DNA from: Verrucomicrobiota bacterium
GTDB lineage: Bacteria; Verrucomicrobiota; Verrucomicrobiia; Chthoniobacterales; UBA10450
Direction: 5' to 3'
DNA length: 6,816 nt
Assembly: GCA_003219095.1 (NCBI GenBank)
Contig: QHPM01000211.1
Coordinates: 1 to 6,816, forward strand
Shown here: positions 1 through 6,020 of the stretch, in pieces
Numbering within the stretch: the stretch's first letter is position 1
How the letters are laid out: every line of letters begins with the position of its first letter
Notes under the pieces: generated by a model
Database searches by the model: none
What the model was told of the DNA's origin: nothing
The model's input: the letters and a program-made list of their open reading frames with translations, nothing else
Translations under genes and position numbers: made by a program

Positions 1-174
1 TATCGAAACTTCGGCAAGAAATCGCTTAACGAGATTAAGGACAAACTCACGGCACTCGGACTGGGGCTGGGAATGAAATTTGATCCCGGTCTGGTGGAAA
101 CGCCGGTCGGAGTCGATGTTGCCAGCTCGAATGGAGCGGGAGCGGGCACAGAACAACCATCGCGCGTCGGCTAA
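1..174 (+). CDS. rpoA: RNA polymerase alpha subunit, C-terminal end (partial)
   Basis: This is the last 57 codons of the alpha subunit; the 5' part lies left of the window. RpoA dimerises to nucleate RNA polymerase assembly, and its C-terminal domain contacts UP-element DNA and activators. The fragment opens with [12 protein letters not shown], which aligns with the E. coli alpha-CTD segment NLGKKSLTEIK. The glycine, second lysine, serine and glutamate that contact DNA or sigma there (E. coli G296, K298, S299, E302) are at fragment residues 5, 7, 8 and 11. LGLGMKFD at 21-28 matches the family end SLGMRLE. After it comes a tail of about 29 residues rich in Gly, Ala, Ser and Val, probably disordered. 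The frame stays open from base 1 to TAA at 172-174. rplQ follows at once, the usual order at the end of the alpha operon. The identification is firm although only the end is visible. Confidence 0.95.
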   Translation, partial: YRNFGKKSLNEIKDKLTALGLGLGMKFDPGLVETPVGVDVASSNGAGAGTEQPSRVG

Positions 175-181
175 TTGCACG

Positions 182-664
182 ATGCGACACCAAAAGAAAA
201 CGATAAAGCTTGGTCGCACTGCCGAGCACCGAAAAGCGCTGCTGGCAAATCAGGTTTGCAGTTTGATCGAGCATCAACGCATTCGCACCACCCTGGCAAA
301 AGCCAAAGCCGTCCGCCCGCTCGCAGAAAAAATGGTCACGCTTGGCAAAAAGGGATCAATCCATGCCCGTCGCACCGCTTTTGCGGTTCTACGGCAGAAA
401 GATGCGGTGAAAAAATTGTTCGATGAAATCGCGCCGCGCACGGCCGATCGCAATGGCGGTTACACCCGCATCGTGAAACTCGGGCAACGCAAAAGCGACG
501 CGGCTCCCATCGCATATCTAGAGTGGGTGGATGCCGCCATGCTCATCGATCAGGAGATCGATGAAGCGGCGGAGAAGAAAGCGCGCAAATCGAAAAAAGA
601 AGGCGAGCAATCAGCCGGCGCAGAAAAGAAAACAAAGAAAAAAGCGGCGGCGGCCGGAACATAG
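182..664 (+). CDS. rplQ: Large-subunit ribosomal protein L17 (bL17)
   Basis: L17 is a structural protein of the 50S subunit, near the peptide exit side. The 160-residue product begins [20 protein letters not shown], the typical bL17 start (MRH..., then LGR...HRKAL). It carries the family signature at residues 34-49: I-x-T-T-x2-K-A-K-x6-E. The globular domain ends near AYLEWVD (111-117), where ordinary L17 proteins of about 120-130 residues stop. Residues 118-160 are a charged extension, first acidic and then Lys/Ala-rich ([20 protein letters not shown]), presumably flexible and RNA-binding. ATG 182 is chosen because the conserved MRH motif starts there. The frame is open upstream to an ATG at 80, but that stretch overlaps the rpoA frame and does not resemble L17. 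The start is 7 bases after the rpoA stop with no clear Shine-Dalgarno sequence, which suggests translational coupling. It is the last gene of the operon, followed by a terminator. Confidence 0.96.
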   Translation: MRHQKKTIKLGRTAEHRKALLANQVCSLIEHQRIRTTLAKAKAVRPLAEKMVTLGKKGSIHARRTAFAVLRQKDAVKKLFDEIAPRTADRNGGYTRIVKLGQRKSDAAPIAYLEWVDAAMLIDQEIDEAAEKKARKSKKEGEQSAGAEKKTKKKAAAAGT

Positions 665-682
665 GCATCCTGCCGGCGCGCT

Positions 683-706
683 AGGCGGACATGCTGTCCG
701 CTTTTT
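683..706 (+). terminator. Rho-independent terminator after rplQ
   Basis: The arms gcggaca (685-691) and tgtccgc (695-701) are perfect 7-base complements around a 3-base tgc loop. They can extend by a G-T wobble and an A-T pair to 683-703. If the loop opens to five bases the stem still has six pairs. Five T residues (702-706) follow directly, the classic intrinsic terminator layout. It lies about 20 bases after the rplQ stop and would end the alpha operon transcript. The same stem also fits the hairpin series just downstream, so it may be a repeat-derived hairpin serving as a terminator. Confidence 0.8.
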
Positions 707-720
707 GTGGTTTCGTTTAT

Positions 721-741
721 CAGCGGGTTACAAACCTGCTG
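721..741. repeat. Strong intergenic hairpin (inverted repeat)
   Basis: The arms cagcgggtt (721-729) and aacctgctg (733-741) pair over nine bases, with one G-T wobble (725/737) and a 3-base aca loop. No T-run follows, so it is not a standard terminator for the forward strand. It lies 15 bases beyond the terminator T-run and is followed by a weaker agac/gtct stem (749-752 with 758-761, loop tgcac). Stems of this size with short loops placed one after another in a non-coding gap resemble REP-like or modular palindromic repeats. Whether other copies exist in the genome cannot be seen from this window. Confidence 0.5.
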
Positions 742-871
742 GGCACACAGACTGCACGTCTATGTTCCATTTTCGGGACGGACATTTCCCAAGCGCGGAA
801 TGATTTCGTGCGCGATAATTTTCCTTGCCGCATCTTAAGTAACGCGAGAACAGAAGCTTACGGAGAGCACA

Positions 872-891
872 ATTCGGCTGGCACGCCGGAT
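872..891. repeat. Hairpin upstream of the small membrane-protein ORF
   Basis: The arms attcggc (872-878) and gccggat (885-891) form seven pairs, including one T-G wobble, around a 6-base loop (tggcac). It ends 20 bases before ATG 912. It could be an element in the 5' untranslated region of the small ORF or another member of the hairpin series in this gap. No T-run follows. A stem this short can occur by chance in GC-rich DNA, so a function is only a possibility. Confidence 0.3.
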
Positions 892-911
892 GCATAAGCG
901 CAAAAGAGCCT

Positions 912-1106
912 ATGAAAACTCACACAGCTACTACTTACGATTTGATCGTGCAGTCCGAAGACAAAAGTCGAACGCTGATCGAAACAATCATTTATGCGCT
1001 TTTCATTTTGAGCGCGATTGTCTCGATCTGGCAGTTCGCGGTGCAACCAATCATTGTGCCCTCCCACACCGCGGGTTTTGCTTCGACCCGTTATCCAACG
1101 GCATGA
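912..1106 (+). CDS. Small single-pass membrane protein, unknown function
   Basis: This is a 64-residue ORF that I do not recognise as a named family. It has an ordered layout: a polar N-terminus (MKTHTATTYD), a charged stretch (QSEDKSR, 14-20), one clear hydrophobic helix at about 22-43 (LIETIIYALFILSAIVSIWQ), then QP and a short polar tail ending TRYPTA. This is unlike random out-of-frame translation of GC-rich DNA, which here tends to give Arg- and Ala-rich products. The positive-inside rule does not decide the topology clearly. ATG 912 has only a weak AAGAG-like element (904-908) close upstream. The overlapping frame starting at 890 gives an Arg-rich, featureless product and was judged a shadow. 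The stop is 28 bases before the first permease gene, on the same strand, so the two may share a transcript; a role as an accessory to the permeases is speculation. The TM segment is the main support. Confidence 0.55.
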   Translation: MKTHTATTYDLIVQSEDKSRTLIETIIYALFILSAIVSIWQFAVQPIIVPSHTAGFASTRYPTA

Positions 1107-1134
1107 GTCGGTCGCTCTGATTAGATAGCTGCGC

Positions 1135-3561
1135 ATGTTGCTGCAAGATCTGCGCTACGCCTTGCGGATGCTGGCGAACCAGCCGGCCTTTACCCTGATC
1201 GCGGTGCTCACGCTGGCGCTCGGGATCGGCGCTAACACCGCCATTTTTAGCATCATCAATTCCGTCCTGCTGCGTCCACTTCCGTATCCGAATGCTGACC
1301 GGATCATGGTTTTGAATGAGTCGTCCGGTCCGGGCCAGGATTTTTCCGTCGCGCTGCCGGACTATTTCGACTGGAAAAAAGACAATACCGTTTTCGAGCA
1401 TCTTGCCGTTACGCATAAGGAATCGCGTAATCTCAGCGGTATTCCCGGTCGCGAAGCGGAACGCGTCTCGTGCGCTTCCGTCACCCTAAATTTTTTCAAG
1501 GTCATCGGTCTGTCGCCGGCTCTCGGCCGAATTTTTAGCGAAGACGAAGACAAAGTCGGCGCGCCGCCCGTCGCAATAATCAGCGATCACATTTGGCAGC
1601 GGGCATTCAATCGCTCGCCCAAAGTCATCGGCCAGCCGATCACGCTTCACGATCAAAGCTTCACTGTCATCGGCGTGATGCCACCAGAGATGACATCGCC
1701 GCAGGACAGCGACGTGTGGCTTTCCCTAATGCGGCGAAGCAACAATCCGGCATGGATGGACCGTTCGCATCATCCGATGATGTACGTCTGGGGCCGGCTC
1801 AAGCCGGGAGTGACTATCGATGTTGCGCGCACCGAAATGAAAGGAATCGCGGCGCGACTGGAACAAGTGTATCCCGACACGAATAAGGGCGAGACGGCTG
1901 TCGTCACGCCACTGCTTGAAAATCTCGTCGGCAAATATCGGACGAACTTGAATTTGCTGTTAGGCGCAGTCGCGTTCGTGTTGCTCATCGCCTGTGCGAA
2001 TCTGGCCAATCTGTTTGCTGCGCGCGGCGCGGCCCGGGAAAGGGAGTTCGCCATTCGTGCCGCGGTGGGCGCGAGTCGACGGCAGATTGTTAGGCAACTT
2101 CTAATCGAAAGCTTTCTCATCGCGCTGCTCGGCGGCGTATGTGGATTTCTGATCGCATTGTGGTCGCGCGATGCGTTATCGATCCTGGCGCCGCAAAACG
2201 TTTCGCGATTTCAAGAAGTCTCGTTCAACCTGCCAGTGCTCGCGTTCACGCTAGTCATCGCTTCGGTCACGGCGGTGTTGTTTGGCTTGTGGCCGGCGTG
2301 GCAAAGCTCGCGCGCCGATGTGCAACTGGCGTTGAAAGCGGGATCGCAGGGAAGTGGCGACGCACCATCGGCGAAACGAACGCGCGATGGCCTGGTCATT
2401 GGACAGATCGCGCTCACCCTCACGTTGCTTGTCGCGGCGGCGCTGGTGTTGAAGAGTTTTTCGCGATTGCAATCGCTCTCGTTAGGCTACGAACCGCGCG
2501 GATTGCTCACGGCACGTTTCGAATTGCCGTGGCGAACTTACAACACCAGGGACAAGATCGGCATCTTTACCAAGAGCGTGCTCGACAAAGTGCGCGCGTT
2601 ACCAGGCGTGCAAGGCGCCGCGGTCAGCTCGAATCCGCCGCTGATGGGTGGATGGCAAACCGGTTTCTGGCGCGAAGGAACGCCGCAACCGACTGCCGCG
2701 CAAACGTTGAGCGCTGATCTCGAAGTCGTCGGCGGAGATTATTTTTCAACATTCAAGACACCGCTTTTACGCGGCCGCACATTTAATGAGCGCGATACGA
2801 AAGATTCGCCTCGGGTCGTGATTATCGATCAAGCGATGGTCGAACAATATTTCCCGGGCGAGGACCCGATCGGCAAACGCATTTCCGTCGATGCCGGCAA
2901 TGATGACGAAGGCTACGTCATGAGCGAGATCGTCGGTGTAGTCGCGCGTATGCGTTTTCACGCGGTCGATGAAATGGCCCCCTTGCCGGTGATCTACTGC
3001 TCATTAGGCCAGGTTCAACGCACCAGTCTCGCCTTGTTCGTAAGATCGACATCAGGACTTGCGACGTTGGAAAAGCCGATCCGTGATATTATCGGGTCGA
3101 TCGACCCGGCGCTGGCGGTTTTTGATCCCCGGCCGATGGCTGATCGTGTGCAAGAGACGTGGGGCGCGCAACGCCTGCTTAGCTTTTTGATTTCCGTATT
3201 CGCTGCGCTCGGGCTCACGCTCGCCAGCATTGGGCTATATGGTTTGCTCGCTTACAACACCCTCAAGCGCGTTCGTGAAATCGGAATTCGCCTTGCCCTC
3301 GGCGCGCGGCCAGCACAGGTGCGCACGATGATTTTGTCCCACGGAATGCAACTGTTGCTCATCGGCTCGACCATCGGTTTAGCGAGCGCGCTGACATTAT
3401 CGCGATTTTTTCAGCACATTCTTTTTGAAACAAGTGGCTCGGACCCGAAAATTTACCTTGGCGTCGGCCTAGTGATGCTGGTCGCGACGTTGCTGGCCTG
3501 CTGGATTCCGGCACGCCGCGCCAGCCGGGTCGATCCCATCGTGGCGTTGCGAGCGGAATAA
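1135..3561 (+). CDS. ADOP/MacB-like duplicated ABC permease without ATPase (first of three)
   Basis: This is an 808-residue inner-membrane permease with two MacB-periplasmic-domain plus FtsX halves. TM1 is at about 18-44, within the family hallmark LALGIGANTAIFS. A periplasmic domain follows (about 45-270; GR.F..DED near 131, IWQRAF 153-158, RLKPGVT 221-227), then TMs near 272-297, 321-345 and 366-388. The second half has a TM near 420-441, a periplasmic domain about 445-680 (FPGEDPIGKRI 573-583), and TMs near 683-705, 735-757 and 774-793. The cytoplasmic loops REFAIRAAVGASRRQ (303-317) and REIGIRLALGARPAQ (714-728) repeat each other, showing the internal duplication. The end PARRASRVDPIVALRAE is typical of the group. 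There is no Walker A, signature or Walker B motif, so an ATPase must come from elsewhere. An in-frame TAG at 1126-1128 makes ATG 1135 the first usable ATG; no good Shine-Dalgarno is seen. Known relatives are linked to efflux or mechanotransmission; the substrate is unknown. Confidence 0.9.
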   Translation: MLLQDLRYALRMLANQPAFTLIAVLTLALGIGANTAIFSIINSVLLRPLPYPNADRIMVLNESSGPGQDFSVALPDYFDWKKDNTVFEHLAVTHKESRNLSGIPGREAERVSCASVTLNFFKVIGLSPALGRIFSEDEDKVGAPPVAIISDHIWQRAFNRSPKVIGQPITLHDQSFTVIGVMPPEMTSPQDSDVWLSLMRRSNNPAWMDRSHHPMMYVWGRLKPGVTIDVARTEMKGIAARLEQVYPDTNKGETAVVTPLLENLVGKYRTNLNLLLGAVAFVLLIACANLANLFAARGAAREREFAIRAAVGASRRQIVRQLLIESFLIALLGGVCGFLIALWSRDALSILAPQNVSRFQEVSFNLPVLAFTLVIASVTAVLFGLWPAWQSSRADVQLALKAGSQGSGDAPSAKRTRDGLVIGQIALTLTLLVAAALVLKSFSRLQSLSLGYEPRGLLTARFELPWRTYNTRDKIGIFTKSVLDKVRALPGVQGAAVSSNPPLMGGWQTGFWREGTPQPTAAQTLSADLEVVGGDYFSTFKTPLLRGRTFNERDTKDSPRVVIIDQAMVEQYFPGEDPIGKRISVDAGNDDEGYVMSEIVGVVARMRFHAVDEMAPLPVIYCSLGQVQRTSLALFVRSTSGLATLEKPIRDIIGSIDPALAVFDPRPMADRVQETWGAQRLLSFLISVFAALGLTLASIGLYGLLAYNTLKRVREIGIRLALGARPAQVRTMILSHGMQLLLIGSTIGLASALTLSRFFQHILFETSGSDPKIYLGVGLVMLVATLLACWIPARRASRVDPIVALRAE

Positions 3562-3567
3562 TTTTTC

Positions 3568-6015
3568 ATGCGCGATTTTCGTAATTCGCTCCGCACGCTT
3601 CTCAAGCAACCGCTCTTCAGCGGAATCGTCATTCTCACCTTTGCGCTCGGCATTGGCGCGAATACCGCGGTCTTCAGCGTCATCAATGCGGTGATGTTGC
3701 GTCCGCTGCCGTTTCGCGCGCCTAACGACCTCGTATCGATCGCGCTCTACGACATGAAGGAGGGAATCGAGCCGCCGACGGATTCCTCTGCCGTTTCGTA
3801 TCCGGATTTTGTCGATTGGCGCGCGCAAAATCATGTCTTCGAGAGCATGGCCGTCTACGTCAATCGAAGTCTGACTCTGACCGATGGCGCGGCGGCGACG
3901 CATCTTCAGGGCGAAGCGGTTTCGGCGGCGCTCTTCCCGTTGCTCGGTGTGCAGCCAATCATCGGTCGCGCGTTTCTCGCGGATGAAGACGAACCCGGAC
4001 ATCGCGTTGCCATGTTGAGCTACGGTTTGTGGCAGCGGCAATTCGGCGGCGACACGGGCGTCGTCGGCAAATCGATCACGCTCGGCGGCGAAAAATTTCA
4101 GGTCGTCGGCGTGATGCCGGCGCGCTTCAGTTTCCCGATTGGCGATTTCCCGCCGGAGATTTGGACGACGCTGTCGATCTTGCGTGCAACGCGCGACGGC
4201 TCGCGACCGATGACGGAAGAGCGCGGCAACGATTTTCTCAAATGCATCGCGCGACTCAAACCCAACATGCCGATCCAGCAGGCGCAGGCGAACATGGACA
4301 CGATCACCGCGGCGTTGCGGAAACAGTATCCCGATTCAGACGCGAACCTTGGCATGAAACTCTGGCCGCTCATCACCGCCATGGTCGCGGACGCGCACCC
4401 CGCGTTGGTCATGCTCTGCGCGATGGCGGGCTGCGTTTTGCTCGTCGGATGTGTGAACGTGGCAAATCTTCTTCTCGCGCGCTCGCTTTCGCGCCAGCGC
4501 GAACTCAGCATCCGGGCCGCGCTCGGCGCCGGCCGTTGGCAAATCGTTAAACAATTGCTCATCGAAAGCGCATTGCTCGGCGCCGGCGGCGGACTGGCCG
4601 GACTGCTCTTTGCCACGTGGGGACTCGATGCGCTAAAAGCGCTGCTGCCGCCGAGAATCCCGCGCATCAACGAAATCTCTCCCGATATTCACGTGCTGGT
4701 TTTCACCGCGTTCGTTAGTCTGCTCGTCGGTGCGCTCGCCGGATTGCTGCCCGCGTGGCGCGCATCGCATCCGAACCTGGCGAACTCGTTGAACGATACC
4801 TCCCGCGGCTCGAGCGAAAGCGCGCGCGGCCGTCGCACTCGCGCTGTCTTCGTCGTCGTCGAGATCGTGCTCGCGTTAGTGTTGCTCGCGAGCGCCGCGC
4901 TGCTCGGCGAGAGTTTTCTGCGGTTGCAACAAGTGCGGCCGGGCTTTGATTCTGCTAGCATAACGACGGCGCGAGTGGCGCTGCCGGAAAGCACATATCC
5001 CAAACCGGCGCAGGCGGCGGAATTTGTTCGGAAGCTGCTCGCGAATGTGACCACTTTGCCCGGTGTGAACTCCGCGGCGGCGGCGTGGTGGATTCCGCTC
5101 AGTGGAAGCGAAATTACTTTTAACTTCGACGTTCAAGAACGTCCACTTCCGAAATCCGAGCAGCCGATCGCCCAGGTCAACGTCGTCACGCACGATTATT
5201 TCAAAACGCTGCGCGCGAATGTGGTGCGCGGTCGCGATTTTACTCCGCGGGACGATGCTAGCGCACCCAGAGTCGCAATCGTCTCGGAAGGTTTCGTGAA
5301 ACAATTCTTTCCGGGTGAAGATCCGATCGGCAAACGGATCACGCCTAACGGATCGGCCGAGCCGGGCGATCCGCCGGTGCGCGAGATCGTTGGTGTCGTG
5401 AACGACATTCATCTCATCAGCCTGCGTGACGCGCCCAAGCCACAGATTTACGTCCCGCACGAACAATTCGCCATTCAGTCGGTGATGATCCTCGTTCGCA
5501 GCCACGACGATCCGCGTTTTGTCGGCGCTGCCTTACGCGACGCCGTTAACGAGATCGACAAGGATGTGCCGGTCTATCGCGTGCGGCCGCTCAGCGATTA
5601 CGTGTCGCAATCCGTTGCCCAGCCGCGCTTGAACGCGCTGCTGGTTGGTTTGTTCGCGCTCATTGCGCTGCTGCTCGCCGCCGCTGGAGTTTTCGGCGTG
5701 ATGAGTTACTCGGTCACGCAACGAACTCAGGAAATCGGAATTCGTTTCGCGCTCGGCGCACAACGCGGTGACGTAATGCGCTTGATCGTGAGCCAGGGAA
5801 TGCGGCTTGTTGTTATCGGCGTTGCATTTGGGTTTGCCGGGATTTTTGCGCTGACGCGTTTATTGCAAAGCCTGCTCTTCGGAATCGGTGCCACCGATCT
5901 TACGACGATGTTAGGCGTGACGATTATCCTCGGTCTGATCGCATTCGTCGCCTGCTGGTTGCCGGCCATGCGTGCGTCGCAGGTCGATCCGATTATCGCG
6001 TTGCGCAACGAATAA
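3568..6015 (+). CDS. ADOP/MacB-like duplicated ABC permease without ATPase (second of three)
   Basis: This 815-residue paralogue of the preceding permease has the same double MacB-FtsX plan. TM1 is at about 18-42 (FALGIGANTAVFSVIN), periplasmic domain 1 at about 45-275 (VSYPDFVDWRAQN 76-88, LWQRQFGG 154-161), TMs near 278-304, 328-350, 374-396 and 426-447, periplasmic domain 2 at about 450-685 (FPGEDPIGKRI 581-591), and TMs near 689-714, 743-763 and 779-798. The duplicated cytoplasmic loops are RELSIRAALGAGRWQ (311-325) and QEIGIRFALGAQRGD (721-735). It ends RASQVDPIIALRNE. ATG 3568 lies 6 bases after the previous stop, with a weak GGA (3556-3558) inside the upstream gene's last codons, so coupled translation is likely. 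There is no ATP-binding motif. Compared with its two neighbours it has a few extra residues between LRPLPF and VSYPD and lacks their NLSG...ER motif, so it is the more divergent of the three at the N-terminus. Substrate unknown. Confidence 0.9.
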   Translation: MRDFRNSLRTLLKQPLFSGIVILTFALGIGANTAVFSVINAVMLRPLPFRAPNDLVSIALYDMKEGIEPPTDSSAVSYPDFVDWRAQNHVFESMAVYVNRSLTLTDGAAATHLQGEAVSAALFPLLGVQPIIGRAFLADEDEPGHRVAMLSYGLWQRQFGGDTGVVGKSITLGGEKFQVVGVMPARFSFPIGDFPPEIWTTLSILRATRDGSRPMTEERGNDFLKCIARLKPNMPIQQAQANMDTITAALRKQYPDSDANLGMKLWPLITAMVADAHPALVMLCAMAGCVLLVGCVNVANLLLARSLSRQRELSIRAALGAGRWQIVKQLLIESALLGAGGGLAGLLFATWGLDALKALLPPRIPRINEISPDIHVLVFTAFVSLLVGALAGLLPAWRASHPNLANSLNDTSRGSSESARGRRTRAVFVVVEIVLALVLLASAALLGESFLRLQQVRPGFDSASITTARVALPESTYPKPAQAAEFVRKLLANVTTLPGVNSAAAAWWIPLSGSEITFNFDVQERPLPKSEQPIAQVNVVTHDYFKTLRANVVRGRDFTPRDDASAPRVAIVSEGFVKQFFPGEDPIGKRITPNGSAEPGDPPVREIVGVVNDIHLISLRDAPKPQIYVPHEQFAIQSVMILVRSHDDPRFVGAALRDAVNEIDKDVPVYRVRPLSDYVSQSVAQPRLNALLVGLFALIALLLAAAGVFGVMSYSVTQRTQEIGIRFALGAQRGDVMRLIVSQGMRLVVIGVAFGFAGIFALTRLLQSLLFGIGATDLTTMLGVTIILGLIAFVACWLPAMRASQVDPIIALRNE

Positions 6016-6020
6016 CGTCC

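Noticed and set aside
814..819. gataat as a -10 promoter element for the small ORF or permease genes
   Set aside because: No -35-like sequence occurs at 16-18 bases upstream, and a single hexamer is weak evidence. I could not place any promoter in the 707-1134 gap.
1072..1090. Inverted repeat cgggt/acccg near the end of the small ORF as a terminator
   Set aside because: The stem is only five pairs with a 9-base loop and no T-run, and it lies inside the reading frame.
890..1120. Alternative 76-codon frame overlapping the small membrane-protein ORF
   Set aside because: The product is Arg- and His-rich without a membrane helix or motif; the frame starting at 912 has the coherent membrane-protein layout.
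2139..2717. 192-codon plus-strand frame inside the first permease
   Set aside because: It is out of frame within a conserved gene; the product is Arg/Ala-rich with no motif, and the permease frame covers this stretch without a break.
2851..2883. FPGEDPIGKRI considered as a possible ATP-binding P-loop in the first permease (same motif in the second)
   Set aside because: It lacks the GxxxxGK[ST] spacing and lies in the second periplasmic domain; it is a conserved ADOP/MacB periplasmic motif.
3469..4041. 190-codon open frame on the minus strand across the first/second permease junction
   Set aside because: It lies antisense to two well-supported permeases with full family motifs. The product is Arg-rich, without recognisable domains, as expected for a shadow frame in GC-rich DNA.
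4876..5505. 209-codon minus-strand frame inside the second permease
   Set aside because: It is fully antisense to the second periplasmic domain, which has the expected motifs; the basic low-quality product has no family features.
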